A stretch of 64,000 nt of DNA from assembly GCA_004123355.1 (NCBI GenBank), contig SCHM01000001.1, positions 5,324,001-5,388,000 of the forward strand. Direction: 5' to 3'. The DNA is from Amphirosellinia nigrospora. Taxonomy: Eukaryota > Ascomycota > Sordariomycetes > Xylariales > Xylariaceae. Below the pieces are notes generated by a model that saw only the letters and a program-made list of their open reading frames with translations, was not told the origin of the DNA and did no database searches. A program made the translations under genes and the position numbers. The stretch's first letter is position 1, and every line of letters begins with the position of its first letter. Shown piece by piece: positions 1 to 12,917 of the stretch.

Positions 1-534
1 CAACTAAGGTTAGAGAAGCTAGAGAATGTTGTTTTCGTCAGTCTGTCGTCGGAAGAGCGTATAAAGGTGGCCTGGTCAGGTGTTCATGTTCCCTTCACTT
101 CTTAGGTCGAGGTGTTGACAATAGCGAACCCTATCAATTGCCATACCTTGTCATGTCTCACTTCTTACTCGAAGATATTACCAATTCGGCACTGTTTTTT
201 CAACATTTTGAGTTGTATGGACTCGAGCTCGAGTAGGAACATGAAGAGGAAATTTTTGAGTCATTCTGCTAATGCTATTTTATTTTCAGCTACGAAGTAT
301 CTAATGTCTCATCGTTAACGATAATCTATCCCCTTTAGCCTGGCTCCTCTTCTCGACAACTCCTTTGAGGTCAGCAGGTCACTGCAGGAGTTCTCGAGAC
401 AGTCCTATTCCGCCGTTTTCCACGTTATACTCACGACTATCCGAAAGCGCATACGGTATATCATATCCGAACGAAGCACACTCTACTCCCCTAGACGGCG
501 TTTCTTCCGACTACCCAATACTATATCATACTGA
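1..534 (+). CDS. 3' end of an unrecognised spliced gene (5' end outside window)
   Basis: Protein-like reading continues from base 1 (QLRLEKLENVVFVSLSSEER) through a probable 47-nt intron at 59-105 (GTATAA donor, TTAG acceptor), an exon 106-232, and a convincing intron 233-289 with GTAGGA donor, TGCTAAT branch and TTTTCAG acceptor. A last exon ends at the TGA at 532-534 with a basic tail (RKRIRYIISERSTLYSPRRR). The join between about 297 and 388 is unclear: either a third intron, 297-387, or a one-base indel near 336, because the frame from 340 onward also reads well (LAPLLDNSFEVSRSLQEFSR). I do not recognise the family and propose no function. Confidence 0.5.
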
Positions 535-859
535 AGTCGTTAAATTCGGTCTCAAAGACCTTGCCTACATGCTTCAGGACCAGTGGCGTTAACGCATGAT
601 AATACTTGATTCTATCTTCTCACTCTACGGTTTATCGACCAGGGGATATTCAGATTTGTCTGCTAGTCACCAACACGATTAATTGTACTGAACACGTGGT
701 ATTGTTCGTTGGCTGTCTACCTCAGTCTTTAATTCAGCGATTAGCATCATTATCAACAGCGTTGACTCGACCAACTCTTAAATAGAGAAACGAAAGAGCT
801 CGCCGCACTCATTCAACAAAACTACACTTCTCCTAGTCTGGAATTTTCTGCTATCCAAT

Positions 860-2803
860 ATGAACCGCAACAGCACGCCCGAAGCCACCACGGCATCATC
901 CCTTCGCCCGCCTTCGTCCCGGGCTGTTGGAACCGGCTCCAACTTGCGTGCTTCTGCTGACATGGCTGCCCTTACTGGATCCTCGGCCACGAGCCGTATC
1001 CGTCCATCATCGGACTTCTATGGCCAACAAGGCCAGGGCCAAGGGATTGCGGATGTCGACTCTCCGCAGGACAAGATGACCCAGCAATGGATTGCGGACA
1101 TCGACCAGTACGAGAGAACTTTGGAAGAAATGGCTACAGCGACCTTGGACCAGGATTTCAAGGATGAGCTCAGTGCTATCGAACAATGGTTCCGGGTCCT
1201 TGCCGAGGCAGAAAGAACAGCTGCTCTCTACGCGCTATTGAAACAGACCACACAAGTGCAGATTCGTTTCTTTATCCAAGTGCTCCAGCAGATGGGCAAG
1301 AATCATCCCATGTCAGGTGTTTTATCGCCCGCTAATTTCGACAAAGGTGAGACCCGTAATCTTGTCTACAGCGTGTCTCAAATCATCTAACTTGTTACAT
1401 CAGATCCTATGTCGAGTCGCTTGACTGATGCTATGAATAAGTTGAACGTCAACTCAGCACGCAATTCTCTCACACAGCCATTGACTTCCGCCAAGAGACA
1501 TTCGGGCCTTGACCCCTCCGCAATTAATTCCATGTTCCCTGATGCTGCAGCTGCCATTGCTACTGAAAAGGCTAGATTCACCCAGAAGACTGGCAATCAA
1601 CCTCCATCGAACCGGAACAGTGCTGCAGTTGATCCTCGTAGCTCTCTGGCCGCACCGACAATTTCTGGGCCATCGGAAGGAATTGATGCAGGTGGGCAAA
1701 ATCCAAACTCGCCATGGGGTAACAACAATGATCAAGGAGCTTCGCGTCCCAAATCCTCTTCCTCTGGACAGCCGCCTATGGGCCAGTTTGTACAGCCACC
1801 GCCTTCCGCAGGCCTGAGGTCACCTCGCCCCCAGCTCGGATCGAATTCCAACATTCAAAGCACGACACTTAATGCACCCGACAGGTCGGCTTCTGAATTG
1901 CCATTGCTTTCTCCTTACGGTGCTGGTAGTGGGAATTGGGCATCTATGGTCAATACACCCATGAACCCTACTTTTAGTCCAGGTAACGCACCTAATCAAG
2001 CGGACATGGTCGCGAACGCCACAGCGATGAAGTTAGCAGCATTGTCCACTGTCAACAACCGATTCGCCCTTGACGATGTTCGCAAATATCGCCGGGCTCG
2101 GTCTAATGATGGAAACGGGCAGGGCCAGAGTGGTGTATCTGCTGGTCCCCAGGTGCCCAACATTCATGGGACAAATATTGTAATGGTTAATGAACATGGA
2201 CAAGTGCTGAATCGGGATCAGATGTTGGCCATACAAAATCAGCAGGTAATGGGTGGTTTTGGCGCCCACCGATCTCGTCCCAACTCGCCCGGCATTGCAC
2301 TCCAACAAGCAAATTTTGCGCAACAGATGCCGTTTGCCTCACCTCAAAATAACGGATTCCTCAGCGCCTTCGATGGCCAGAATCCGCTCTTGACCGGTGG
2401 ATTTCCCGCCCTGAACATGGCACAGCTTGGTATGGGTGTCCCTGAGGGATACCTATCCGACCATTCTGAGCTAAATCGTGGGCGATCGCCTCGAGGACGT
2501 AGGGGTACCTCGAAGCCACCTGAGGATCCTACCGATCCAAGTCTCCTTCAAGATATTCCTGCCTGGCTGCGTAGTCTTCGTCTTCACAAGTACACTGATA
2601 ACCTCAAGGACATGAAGTGGACCGACCTGGTTGAGCTCGACGACGAGGCTTTGGAGAAGCGCGGGTGTCAACGCTTTAGGAGCACGTAGAAAGATGCTGA
2701 AGGTCTTTGAACAGGTGAAAGGTAAATAATACCCTGTACATCTACGAAGCCGAGAATTATTACTAACTATCATGCAGAAGCGAAGGCCGAAGGTAAACTG
2801 TAA
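860..2803 (+). CDS. VTS1: VTS1-like SAM-domain RNA-binding protein
   Basis: Post-transcriptional regulator of the Vts1/Smaug family; the SAM domain of this family binds stem-loop RNA and promotes mRNA deadenylation and decay in the cytoplasm. Seen here: an N-terminal conserved block ([18 protein letters not shown], residues about 76-93), a long Pro/Ser/Asn/Gln-rich middle, and a C-terminal SAM domain beginning [20 protein letters not shown]. Introns 1347-1403 and 2722-2777 (TACTAAC branch, CAG acceptor) give about 609 residues, ending EAKAEGKL at the TAA 2801-2803. One odd point: the GGG at 2663-2665 carries one base too many; in the other frame the SAM domain continues normally ([19 protein letters not shown]). 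Start chosen at the first ATG of the open frame, after a 5' stretch without other starts in frame. Confidence 0.9.
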
Positions 2804-3541
2804 ACAGTAACCCTTCGAATTATATGTAGCTTGCCGGTAGTGCCCCCCGGCTTCGAGATCTTTCTACATTATCTAGGTCGGTTGAACCATTTTACGGAAG
2901 CATGTTTTACATTAGCAAGGATAATGTTATACTTCTCCAGTATTTTTCTTCTTCTTGTGCAGTGTACTTCCCACATTGCAAAACACTGCTCTTGGAAACT
3001 GGATCTGTTTTTGCGTCATACCTATATACGATGAGAACGGAGCAAAAGGCACGGGGGTTGTTTTTTCGCCAAGGCATATGTGTACCGATAAGGACCAGCG
3101 ATAGCGAAATTGCATAATGTAACAGAAAGACACTTGTAACTGGTAGCGGAAATATATCTAAAGTATTAAAATGATCAACATGTGTTTCTTCTGCCTGAAA
3201 CTTAGGCTTTGTTGAGGTACCTACTCCGTACTTTAGGTATTGGTACCAATTTACACGAGCTATCCCGCTAACCTAGATAGGTTAGGTAGGTTGGTGGGAC
3301 TAGACCCGCCTTTTCATTAACTTTCAACTCACTAAGGTTCATGTCTGATCTTTAATGGCTGTAGCATAAGAATAAGACAGGTACAATACTATTGACCACA
3401 ATCATGAGCCTCCAACAGACGGACGTTGCTGCTATTGCGATCACGAGTCACTATATTCTTCCAAGCCTCCGGAATGTTTTCAACCTCAGTGGAGCAAGTG
3501 TTGGGTAATACTGGCTCAGCTGAACTCTTCTACACGTAAAC
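2804..3541. other. Intergenic VTS1-TFC4
   Basis: 3' region of VTS1 and 5' region of TFC4. It holds tracts built from the ACCTA/TAGGT words common between genes in this window (about 3214-3300). I see no gene in it. Confidence 0.7.
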
Positions 3542-6500
3542 ATGAGTGGTCCAACTTCGTCGACGTTTGATGCTCTGCAGGCACACTTTAAATCCGGGCT
3601 ACCGCAACCTCCACCAGACTCTAGCAAGAGTCAACCAGGCATGCCCTTAACCTTCCCCAGCGCGGCTACCCGGCCTTTTTCCGGACAGGCCCAGTTCACA
3701 TCTCATCCAGATACCGACCATCCACCTCAAGTCTCACGAACCTCTCCGCCATCTAGTTATCTAGATCCTCTCCTTCTTGCTGACGATGAGAATAATGCTC
3801 AGGGAAGTGTAACATCAGCGCGAAACAACCTTGTCTCAATCCTGCCAAAACCACCTGTTGGCGAGCCCTGGGCGGCCTTTCCGGGCGCCCTACAGGAAAA
3901 CCCCATGGGTTCTGCGCGGAAAAGGAAGGTCGACGACGACCTTATAGATCCTAGGTTATCTAAATTCCCGAGGCTTGATTTTCCTAGGTCTCCGGGACTG
4001 GGGCTATCGTGGAGCAGCCACGACGATATGAACCAGCTGCGAGCTTCGCAAATAGCTCAACTGTAAATCCGAGTTACCCTGACCCGGCGCCGGATGTGGA
4101 GACCGACAATTTTATAGGCTCTACCACAGATGCTCTCCTTGAGCGGCAGCTTGATTTGCAGCATGAGTCGGACGAAGAAAGCGACGGCGAACCGCAGCGG
4201 GGCCGCCGTGGTCGGGGACGTGGTAGAGGTGGCCGAGGACGTGGCCCCAGACGAGGTCCCAGAAAAGCCGCCGAACCTACTGGGATGTGAAATATCGCCT
4301 CACCATGGCGTCGAACGCATATGTGGAAGGTCGCCTTGATAAAGCCATTGAGTGGGTAGAAGATGCTATACGTATCAACGCTGAGATTTATCGAGCGTGG
4401 TCGCTACTCACCTCATGCCTCCTGGAGAAAGGAGATCTCAAGGGCAGCTTTACCGCCCGAGTGTTCTCTTGTCATCTTCAACCCAAGCATGTTGATGGTT
4501 GGCTTCTTTGTGCTCACATTGGTGTTGAGCTTCGAGATGAGCTTCCGGAGCATGCGGCTGAACTTACAGAGCAGGTTTCTGTTTGCTATTCAGCAGCGTT
4601 GAGGGCAGATATTAATAACAAGGAGGCTCGGCATGGCAGAGCTGCTATTGCCGTCGAAAGAGGTCTAATTCGTACCGCAGCCAAAGACTATCTCTATCTT
4701 CTCGAGCATAGCGATGGCGAATATGACGTGCATGCTCTCCGACCATACGCTGAAATGACTATCCTCCTAGCAAGCACAGGAAAATGTAGTCAATACACGC
4801 CAGAGAGCGCTCTTGATTGGTACAATCGTGCATTTTCTCATTTTCGAGACAATGGAAGCGACCAAAGTTATCCCCATCCCCTTGAATGGTACGATGTTAA
4901 TATATTCACGGGCTACTCGCCTACATCGAACACACGAAAGATGCCCTCTATGAACTCAAATTATCAGCAAGGTGGCTACTGGGCCGCTCTAATGAAGACT
5001 TCTGGGATGACTGGCAAGATGACGACCGCGAATGGGATGTGGACAATGTGCGCCGAATAGGATTCGAGGAGTTCCAAGATGGGAAATACCCAGAACTGGC
5101 CTATGGCAGTAGTCTTCCACTGGACCTGCGAACCAAATTAGCAGTCTATCGTCTCAAGCTAGGAGATCTCGATGAAGCACAAGTAAGTCAATGGTGTAAT
5201 GCTTCTAAATATCTTCAGCTGACCGACATCAGCGTCACATCAGTCATCTCGACCCCAGTAGCCCTAGTGGGATGCAGGTGCTATCGAACGAGCCACATCT
5301 CTTAGCAGAAATTGCTTCTGCTTTGTACGAGTCGGAGCTTAGAGATATGACACTGCGGTTCTTTGAGCCACTTTTAAGTGTTCCCGACGTTCTTGACGCT
5401 GCTGCTCTGCTTGCAGCTGGACGCTGTTACCTGGATGCCGGTGATCAGCGACAGGCCGAAGAGTGTTTCGGAGCAGCTATTGATGCAGACGAGTCGAATG
5501 ATGAGGCATCAATTGATGCACGTTACGAACTGGCGAAGATGTACGAGGCAGCAAGGGAGGAGCAAGAAGCTTACATTCTCGTGAATGAGGCCCTTAGATT
5601 ACAACGAGCCCACGACGAGGCCGAAGAAGAAAACGACGAGGAAGATTTTGACCAAGGCAGCGACGACGACGCTCAGAATCGACCTAGTGCAGGTGCTGGT
5701 CGCAGACGGCGGCCGAGAATCCAGCGTACTTCTCGCTCGCTGAAGCCGAGAACACATAGGACACATGCGTCGAGGTCTTCAGCCCTCGACGGTGATGGGC
5801 GGGAGATTCGTCGGTCGCGGCCGCGACCACGACGCAAGGTGTTCGGTAGGACTGAGGAGGTTACACTAGAAGAGAGACGTAGGGCCGAAGAATTGACCGT
5901 GGCTTGGAGAACAGTTCACAGCACTCGGGAAGCTTGACCATGTTCCCCAGACTGGTCCTTCAGATACTTTTATGCGAGCAGCAAAGGAACTCGTTGACGA
6001 CTTCAGATCCTGCAAAGGTTTTTATTCGTGGGAGAAATATCTCACTCATCTAGGATCGATGAGGACAAGCAAATATATGTCTCCCGCAATCAAAACCTGA
6101 TCAAGATGAAGGAGAGACTATCACTTAGTAAGGCTCAGGAAACTATCGATTCTAGGAAACTACTAATTCGCGGTAGATCTGAACCCACATGAGCCGAACG
6201 CAGAACGGCAACTTGGCGAGCGAACCGCTGTCAGCTACCGAGGCGTTTCTTTCAGCGAATGGCTGGACTTATTCCTCGAATACGCCATTAGTCTTGCTCA
6301 CTTGCAAAAGTTCAGGAATCTTACCAGGTTTGTGAATCTGCGCGAGATGCTGAGGTTTTCGCCAAAAATAGAGAGGATATGTTTCTCATTCACATAACAT
6401 GGGCTGGTAAGCTCTTCCTCGATGATATCGTTATATGGCCTACTAACACACTAGTAAGCCTGTGCGTTACGTGCCCGGGATGAAGAAACATGTGTAGCTG

Positions 6501-7280
6501 CTGCCCGGTTTCTTATGAGAGACCGACAATTTGACTCAGACCCTTTCCGAATGTTCGCTGCCTTGTGTAGACTCTGTCCATCTCCGGCGTCATGGTACGC
6601 CTCTGGACCAGTGCAGAAGTATATGCTACGACAGATCAAACTTATGGACCGTGCTTTGGTATCTGGAGACGGGGAGGTTAGTGAAGAGGAAGAGACAAGG
6701 GCCAATAGTGGCAGAACTTACTCATCCAAAGAGTTAGATGTTACTCTCCTCGTGCTTTATGGGCACATCTTATTTGTGTCTAACAGCTTCACATATGCCC
6801 TGAGTGAGTCTGCTTCCATCCTTGTCTAAAGCTAATATTCTTAGTTTATCGTATGCTAATCTGATCCTAGATTATTTCCTCCGAGCGTACAGCTTAGCTC
6901 CTGCGAACCAGATGATTCTTCTTAGCGTTGGCCAGTGTTACATCCACTATGCACTGAAGCGGCAGTCAGAGAACCGTCAGTATCTCTTGATTCAAGGGTT
7001 CGTGTTCCTTCACCGCTACTACGACCTCAAAGTTGCATCAGCCGATACGCCCAGGAGGCACACTATAACATGGCCCGAAGCTACCACGCCATCGGTATTC
7101 CTCACTTGGCCGCTGAATTTTATCAGCGCGTGCTGCGAGACATACCCGATAGCTCCGAATCTAGCGTCTTCGGGGACGATGATATCTCAAAGAAGCCGCG
7201 TACAACCTACAACAGATATGTTGGCAGGGGGCGACTTGGAGGCTGTCAAAACTCTGAGTAAGAGATACTTGACTTTATGA
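3542..7280 (+). CDS. TFC4: TFIIIC TPR subunit (TFC4/Sfc4, tau131 homologue), many frame breaks
   Basis: Subunit of RNA polymerase III initiation factor TFIIIC, which binds the tRNA A box and recruits TFIIIB in the nucleus. Recognised by the long tetratricopeptide array: the first repeats after an acidic and RGR-rich N-terminal region (YVEGRLDKAIEWVEDAIRIN, LLTSCLLEKGDL), the family block DFWDDWQDDDREWD near 5000, repeats around 5270-5570, REDMFLIH near 6370, and the terminal TPRs (EAHYNMARSYHAIGIPHLA). Introns 5183-5232, 6128-6176, 6407-6458 and 6804-6870 are clear. The frame breaks at least eight times, including GGG 4282-4284, GGG 4910-4912, about 5920, GG 6053-6054, 6304 and 7044, most repaired conceptually by one extra G. 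Since this is an expected single-copy essential gene with otherwise full conservation, sequence error is the likelier explanation than a pseudogene. Confidence 0.85.
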
Positions 7281-7628
7281 GACTCTGATCTGTAGATTGC
7301 TAAGAGAATGGGCGTATGTGATAGGAGCGGCGGGTTGAATATCATGATACCTTTTATAGCCACATAGTATACCTAGGTATTAGTACTCACAGTAGCGAAG
7401 CTTTGGAGTTACCAGGTTATAATAAATACAACGTGAGCTTAAACTTCGAAAATAGGGAGAAGAAAGTGACTTAATTAATTAATTGGGTAGTACATTGCCT
7501 TACCAGCAACTAATGCCGGAGCTAAAGAGCATTAAGCCTCTGATAGGTTTAGCTCGTGGCTTCCGTATTCTTGTTCTCGAAATGCCTTGAAACACTTGAA
7601 CCTTTTCGACGTCAGTCCGTAAAGCGTC
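7281..7628. other. Intergenic TFC4-DUF924 gene
   Basis: AT-rich spacer with a TTAATTAATTAATT run near 7471 and an exact TACCTAGGTA palindrome at 7370-7379. No gene seen. Confidence 0.6.
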
Positions 7629-7775
7629 ATGCGATTGTCTCTAACTCCCGCTCTCGCTCGGACTGCGCGCTCGGCTCTGCCCAGGGCCTGTCTTCCCGGA
7701 GTTCTTGGGCTTCACACTACATCTGCTGTGTGGCGGACAAAGGTTTTGAAAGGTAGTACTATACCAGTATCAACC

Positions 7776-7813
<38 letters not shown>

Positions 7814-8583
7814 ATCACCAATGTCTAACCCTCTCCCATCCTCTAAATCCCTTTCCACCTCCGCACAACTCCCGGCGTCACAACAGCAGCGACAGGCACG
7901 GCTAGACCCCCGCGTCGACGAGATCCTAGACTTCTGGTTCTCCCTCTCGCCGGGATCATGGTTCGCGCCCCGAGCGAGGCGTTCCCGACGGCCGCGTCGC
8001 TGGACGAGGCGATCAAGTCACGGTTCCAGGACGCCATCGACGCCGCGCGCGCGGGGCAGCTGGATGAGGCGTGGACGCGGACGCCGAGGGCACGCTCGCC
8101 CTCCTGATCCTGCTGGACCAGTTCCCGCGCAACGTGTACCGCGGGACGGGCGGCGCGTTCGCGAGTGACGCACACGCCGCGGGCATCGCCGTGCGCGGCA
8201 TCGCGGGGGTTCGACAAGGCGTTCGGCGCTACCACCACCACCACCGACGGAGAGGAGGAGGCTGCCGAGAAGAAGGAGACCATCGCCGGAGATTGCTCGC
8301 TCATCCACCGCGTCTTCTTCTACCTGCCCTCTGCCACGCCGAGGATCTCGTCGCGCAGGTCGCGGCGGTCGCGCTCTCCGAGGGTCTCGTGCGCGCGTGT
8401 CCCGCGACGGCGCCGGAGCGGCCGTTCCTCGAGAAGAGTTTCGGCTTCTTCACGCGGCATCGCGATGTCATCCTTCGCCTGGGACGCTTTCCGGCTAGGA
8501 ATGCCGCCCTGGGTCGCCAGAATACCGACGAGGAGGCCGCGTACCTGAAGGAGCACCCTGAGGGTGGTGATGTTGGGATTTAG
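7629..8583 (+). CDS. DUF924 family protein, probably mitochondrial
   Basis: Recognised by the DUF924 signature: RVDEILDFWF, then LALLILLDQFPRNVYRGT, a FFYLPLxHxEDL-like block and a terminal FFTRHRDVILRLGRFPARNA. The family is TPR-like and its biochemical role is not known to me. The N-terminus (MRLSLTPALARTARSALPRA) is Arg/Ala-rich and acid-free, as in a mitochondrial presequence, followed by a polyserine tract encoded by a TCGTCA repeat at about 7776-7815. Very high GC from about 7960 to 8560. The frame changes at least four times, near CCCC 7968-7971, 8085, GGGGG 8205-8209 and CCC 8327-8329; the neighbouring frames join into a full-length domain. About 318 residues. It converges with the ClC gene. 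Confidence 0.8.
7776..7818. repeat. TCGTCA/TCATCG microsatellite coding for polyserine
   Basis: About seven tandem TCATCG/TCGTCA units inside the 5' coding part of the DUF924 gene, giving a run of serines between the probable presequence and the domain. Confidence 0.9.
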
Positions 8584-9143
8584 CTGCATTAACATAGGTT
8601 TCGTCTGAAAATCGATCACAGAAACCTATCATCCTGATAATCTGGTTTTGCTAGCCCCATCGCTGTTCGCTACCCTTAACTTACAGGCCGTGTGTTTGTA
8701 TCGATACTTGTGTGTTCTGTAGAATCGTTTTTGGTGGCGCTCCAGCGCCGTTAAAGAGAGGAAGTCCTAGGTCACCCAGTAATATCAATCATGCTTTGTG
8801 AGTTCATAAGGTTCTCTGGCTATTCTTAATTAGCCCTGAGGTCAATCAATAATTTGCAAGCGTGACTGGTACTGGAAGAAAGTCACGTTGGCAGTTGTTG
8901 ATTAGAGACTCTCATAATTATGTCCTAGGTAGTATATAAAACCGATATATAATCTAGTAAGTTCGGTAATCCGTCGCGATGCTATGAAAATAGAAACGGT
9001 CCTCCGTGATCCAGGTCATGCGATCCCCAACACCGATATGCATAGATTAAGCCGCCCAACAGTAGACGTTGTCGTAAAACATCGATATAAATAAACAAAC
9101 AAACAAATCTGCGCGCAAGTCACGCCGGGTATACGCTGCCGTC
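8584..9143. other. Intergenic between convergent genes
   Basis: Shared 3' region of the DUF924 gene (plus) and the ClC gene (minus), containing AT-rich tracts including an AAACAAACAAACAAA run near 9092. No gene seen. Confidence 0.6.
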
Positions 9144-11988
9144 TTATGATCTATGTTCGTCCTCTTCAAGCTCACGCACGTACTTCACAAATCGCTTTTT
9201 GTGCGCCTAGGCAATTGTCAGATATCAGTATGAATTCGTTACAGAGTAGGATTACGCTTACCATGCCTGCATAGCGTCCGTTCTTAAGAACGCATATATA
9301 ACGAAGTCCAAGCTTGGCAAAGCATTCATGAACTAGTTCTAGCGGAGACCTTATATCTAACGCCACAGGAGCTGGGTCGATGTATTTTGTAAAATTCGTG
9401 GGGTCTCGACTGGCATCATCGTCTTCGTCATCTATGCTCGGAATATCTGCCATCAAACAAAGATTCGAGTTCTCGTCTTCCAGATTATCTAGACCATACT
9501 CAAGGTCTGGGGCTGGAATTAGGCCAACTAGGATGTCGTCTCTAAGGATAGGAAGTCCGCCATCCAGCTCTCCAGCCCTGTGTAGTAATTCTAGCTTGGC
9601 TCTCAAGCTTCTGGCTGGCACAAGGGGTGAATTGGTAATGTCGATGACTCGCTCGCGGCGAACTCGGGGCACAATATCTGCTAATTCGCCGGTAAACATG
9701 GGCTTATGCTTGTTGTCTAGATACGGGTAAGAGTTCATCATAGTCAGGAGATCGTAAATGCTTAATGGCTCTAAAGCGTCCGCCGTCCATTTGGCGACTA
9801 GAATTGCCAGAGAAAAGGGAGCACATAGTCAAGACTTCCGGTGAGCTCAAACAGAATGACAGCAAGAGTAACCGATAGTCGCGTTACACCACACATCGTC
9901 GACCCAGCAGCGATCAGGGCATAGACCCCGGCTGGACGCAAGTAGACTGCTGTACCAACGGACAAGTACCCATATCGTCCAATGCGGAAAGCGAAGGACG
10001 GTCCATTGGACGAGGTGACCGACGGTACGGCCCATCAGACCGCCAACCACCATGGAAGGGACATATATTCCGGCAGGCACTTTGATGCCGAACGTAATGG
10101 TAGTAAGAAATCCCTTGATGACGAATGCTGCGAGGAGCATACCAATGATGCCTGGTATGTCATCAATGCTCGATACGCAGAGTCCCAGCTCGTCGTCCCT
10201 TTCGTCATCGTCACAAGGAGCGGCAAGATTGAGTAGCAGCTTCGCTACAGGCAGCTTGGTTAGAGTGTTCCAATAACCAATAAGTCCCGTTACCAAGGCC
10301 ACCAGGACAACCTCGAAAAGGGGATATTTCTTGATGATCGAAATCTTGCGGAAGCTCAGTGCCCAACGACGGATGCCTTAATGAACAAAGCACCAGTAGC
10401 ACCACCCAAAATCCCGAGGAGAATGAAGCCGGCAAGTTCGAACCATTCCCAATCAATCTTATATCGAACTTCGAATAACACAATCTTATGGGTACCGTAA
10501 GGGTTGAGGAATTTGAGGATAAAGCCGCAACGATGCAGCAAAAGAAGGTTCGGAATAAGGTTTTGGCAGGGAAGAAGTAGGCAACCTCTTCGAGTCCAAA
10601 GAGCACCCCACCAATAGGAGCACCAAACGCGACCACAACACCAGCTGCTGCCGCTGCCGAAAGAACCTCTCGTCTCTTCGCGTCATTCTGATCGTATTTG
10701 CTAAACATGCGACAACAAATGTTGCCAATACACGTCGCAATGTGCACGTATGGACCTTCTTTGCCAAGACTTAGACCCGACGCAACACTGATAATGAGGC
10801 TGACGGATTTAATGACGAGGGTCTGAAGCCCAAGGAACCCGTGAAGAACGAAACCACTGAGAATGACCCGAACCTCGGCAACTCCGCTGCCTGCGGCTGA
10901 ATAGTACACCATGGGAGGAGGTAATGAATCGTCTTGGAGAGGCTGTGTGGGGCTCACCGAGCCACTGCCCCCGTCGTTATCGATGTCCTCAGGCATCTGT
11001 GAATGCTCGGCGGCCAGATTCTCGTCAAGGGTTGACATTCGGTAGGCTGAAGGAACGATGGTCTTGGTCGTCAAAGTCAAGAGACAAGCCGTGACAGAGA
11101 GAGAGGACGGCAAGCACGTAAATAATAAATTGCGTCCATTTCTCCCCCATGGGGCGGCCACCAAGTACTTCGGACCAAGATCGCCAGTCGGTACACAGGC
11201 CATGGGGACAGCACAACTACAAACATGCCTCTTTAGCGTCATTATGGTCGCAAGGGCGGCGAGACAAACTCACCTTCTCTCTTAGATACCACGCTCTCGT
11301 ACAGTACCCATCTTTGAAGTCAAATATTGTCGTCTCGGCTACGTTGATACAGTAAGCTAGCATGGCTACCAATATACCGACAACACCACTGAGTATCCAG
11401 CCCTGAGCGCCATCGAACAATACGGCCAGCCTGCCCCGCCAGTCCTTACGACTTCGAAGCTGCTTCGCTCGGTAGGCGTCGGCAATGCCATCGTGGACCC
11501 AGTCGGTACAGGTGAACTGATCGTACCAAATACGCTCATCCGGGCAATGGAGAACTTAGACTCGGCCATGGAGTCCTGGCGGTCTGTTAGGGCCTGTACT
11601 AAACGGTGGCTCCAAGATCCATGTCGACTATGATGTCTGCTCGAGCCGTGGTAAGAAGAATCTGTGAGGGGAGTTAGAAGGCAGAATACCGTGGAGCGAG
11701 CTGGGGGGTCGAGGGGGTGGTCAGAGAGCGAGGGAGTGTGGGAGCGTGTATGGCGACGGAGACGGAAACGGACCATGGTAGGTGTGGTTTCGCGAGAGAT
11801 TGCCGGGCGCATGGGTGTATCGACGGGGTTATGTATGCGTATGCGGGAGCGGGAGGGTCGCAGCAGCGAGGTGCTCTCGTCGGGGGTTCGGACAGGCTGT
11901 TGCGCCTCGTACGCCGCGGGTGCTTGCGGCGGGCATGGGGTGAGACGGAACCGTCCCCTTCTCTCTCTCTATCGTCGGCCTCGTCCAT
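9144..11988 (-). CDS. ClC family chloride channel/exchanger with C-terminal CBS domain
   Basis: Multi-pass ClC anion transporter. Seen in order: basic N-terminal cytoplasmic region, first helix block ([20 protein letters not shown] then [11 protein letters not shown]), [18 protein letters not shown] (the GSGIPE selectivity-motif position), GKEGPYVH carrying the gating glutamate, [30 protein letters not shown] (the GxFxP position), and CBS sequence ending in a [17 protein letters not shown] tail and stop at 9144-9146. The gating Glu suggests a Cl-/H+ exchanger of endomembranes, an inference. Several introns (for example near 9207-9261 and 11220-11290) and several one-base frame breaks (near 10365, 10540, 11520) interrupt it. 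Start uncertain: the ATG at 11986-11988 is the best in frame; the Arg/Ser/Pro-rich leader extends open further upstream without an ATG. Confidence 0.85.
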
Positions 11989-12917
11989 GTCGGGAGCCTC
12001 CTGGTAAACCCGGGGATCTGGGTTCTGATCTGGGGGGTGAGAGGGAGAGGGGGAGAGAATAGGAGAGAGATAGCGACGTGCAACGGCTTGGGATGACGCC
12101 CGAGAATCCAAGCAGCCGACGCCTGTCTATTATGTGGAGGACAAAGGATAAAAGATAGAGAATGTACTCTCCCTCACCACCTACCTGCCCACCACTCTAT
12201 TACAAGCGTTTTGGGTAGTGGTGCTGCAACATCACCCGTGACTGCCTTATACTATGTACATATACCTAGGTACATATGTAGGTCGGGACGCGACCCCTGT
12301 CTGCTGTAGAACCGCGTGCTTTAGAATATGTCACGGGTATGTCGGTACCTACCTGGTAGGCAGGCTGTATAGTGCCTAGCCGTAGTGCTATAGTGTCACA
12401 CGCGAAACGTAGGTGGCTACTTAGGTACCAGGTAGGTAGGTCTTGGGCGGAATTAGCACGTGGAACCGCCACAACGGTTTTCTCAGTCGTTCACCCATTC
12501 GCCAACATGATAAGGGATCCACCCCCATGTCGCGCGACTTGCAGCAAGATGAACCAAATTACTCACTCTAAGGGTGTTGCCATGAATCGGAGAGGTTCTA
12601 CCTGTCGCTTCTGTGTAAAGATCTGCTTTCGTATCAAGTTTTATAGTAGCACCACATCAAGTACCTTAGTAGGTAGGTACCTAACTATGAGGTACCTAAC
12701 TATAGTGACCTTAGCTAATTAGGTAATTCTACTCATATATCCAGCTAGCGAATAACCCCTGTAAGTACATGTCTGAGTTTACATAGCATCTATGTATCTA
12801 GCCAGGCGCTACCAGCCTCAACCTCATGAACTTTGAATCGTCAATCCAACAGCCGCGTCACTTGTCGAGGAGCAACCCATTTCTCGGCGCCTAGGAAAAT
12901 GGGTTTAGCGGCTCGCC
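11989..12917. other. Divergent intergenic region ClC-NRDE2
   Basis: Promoter side of two divergent genes. It contains an exact TACCTAGGTA palindrome at 12263-12272 and dense related words at 12340-12440 and 12660-12720 (GGTACCTACC, TAGGTAGGTACC). No gene seen. Confidence 0.6.

Noticed and set aside
11674-12111. Frame beginning upstream of the proposed ClC start
   Set aside because: It begins at a TTG, not an ATG, and the reading near 11700 has to change frame to reach the ClC domain; it is kept only as a possible N-terminal extension.
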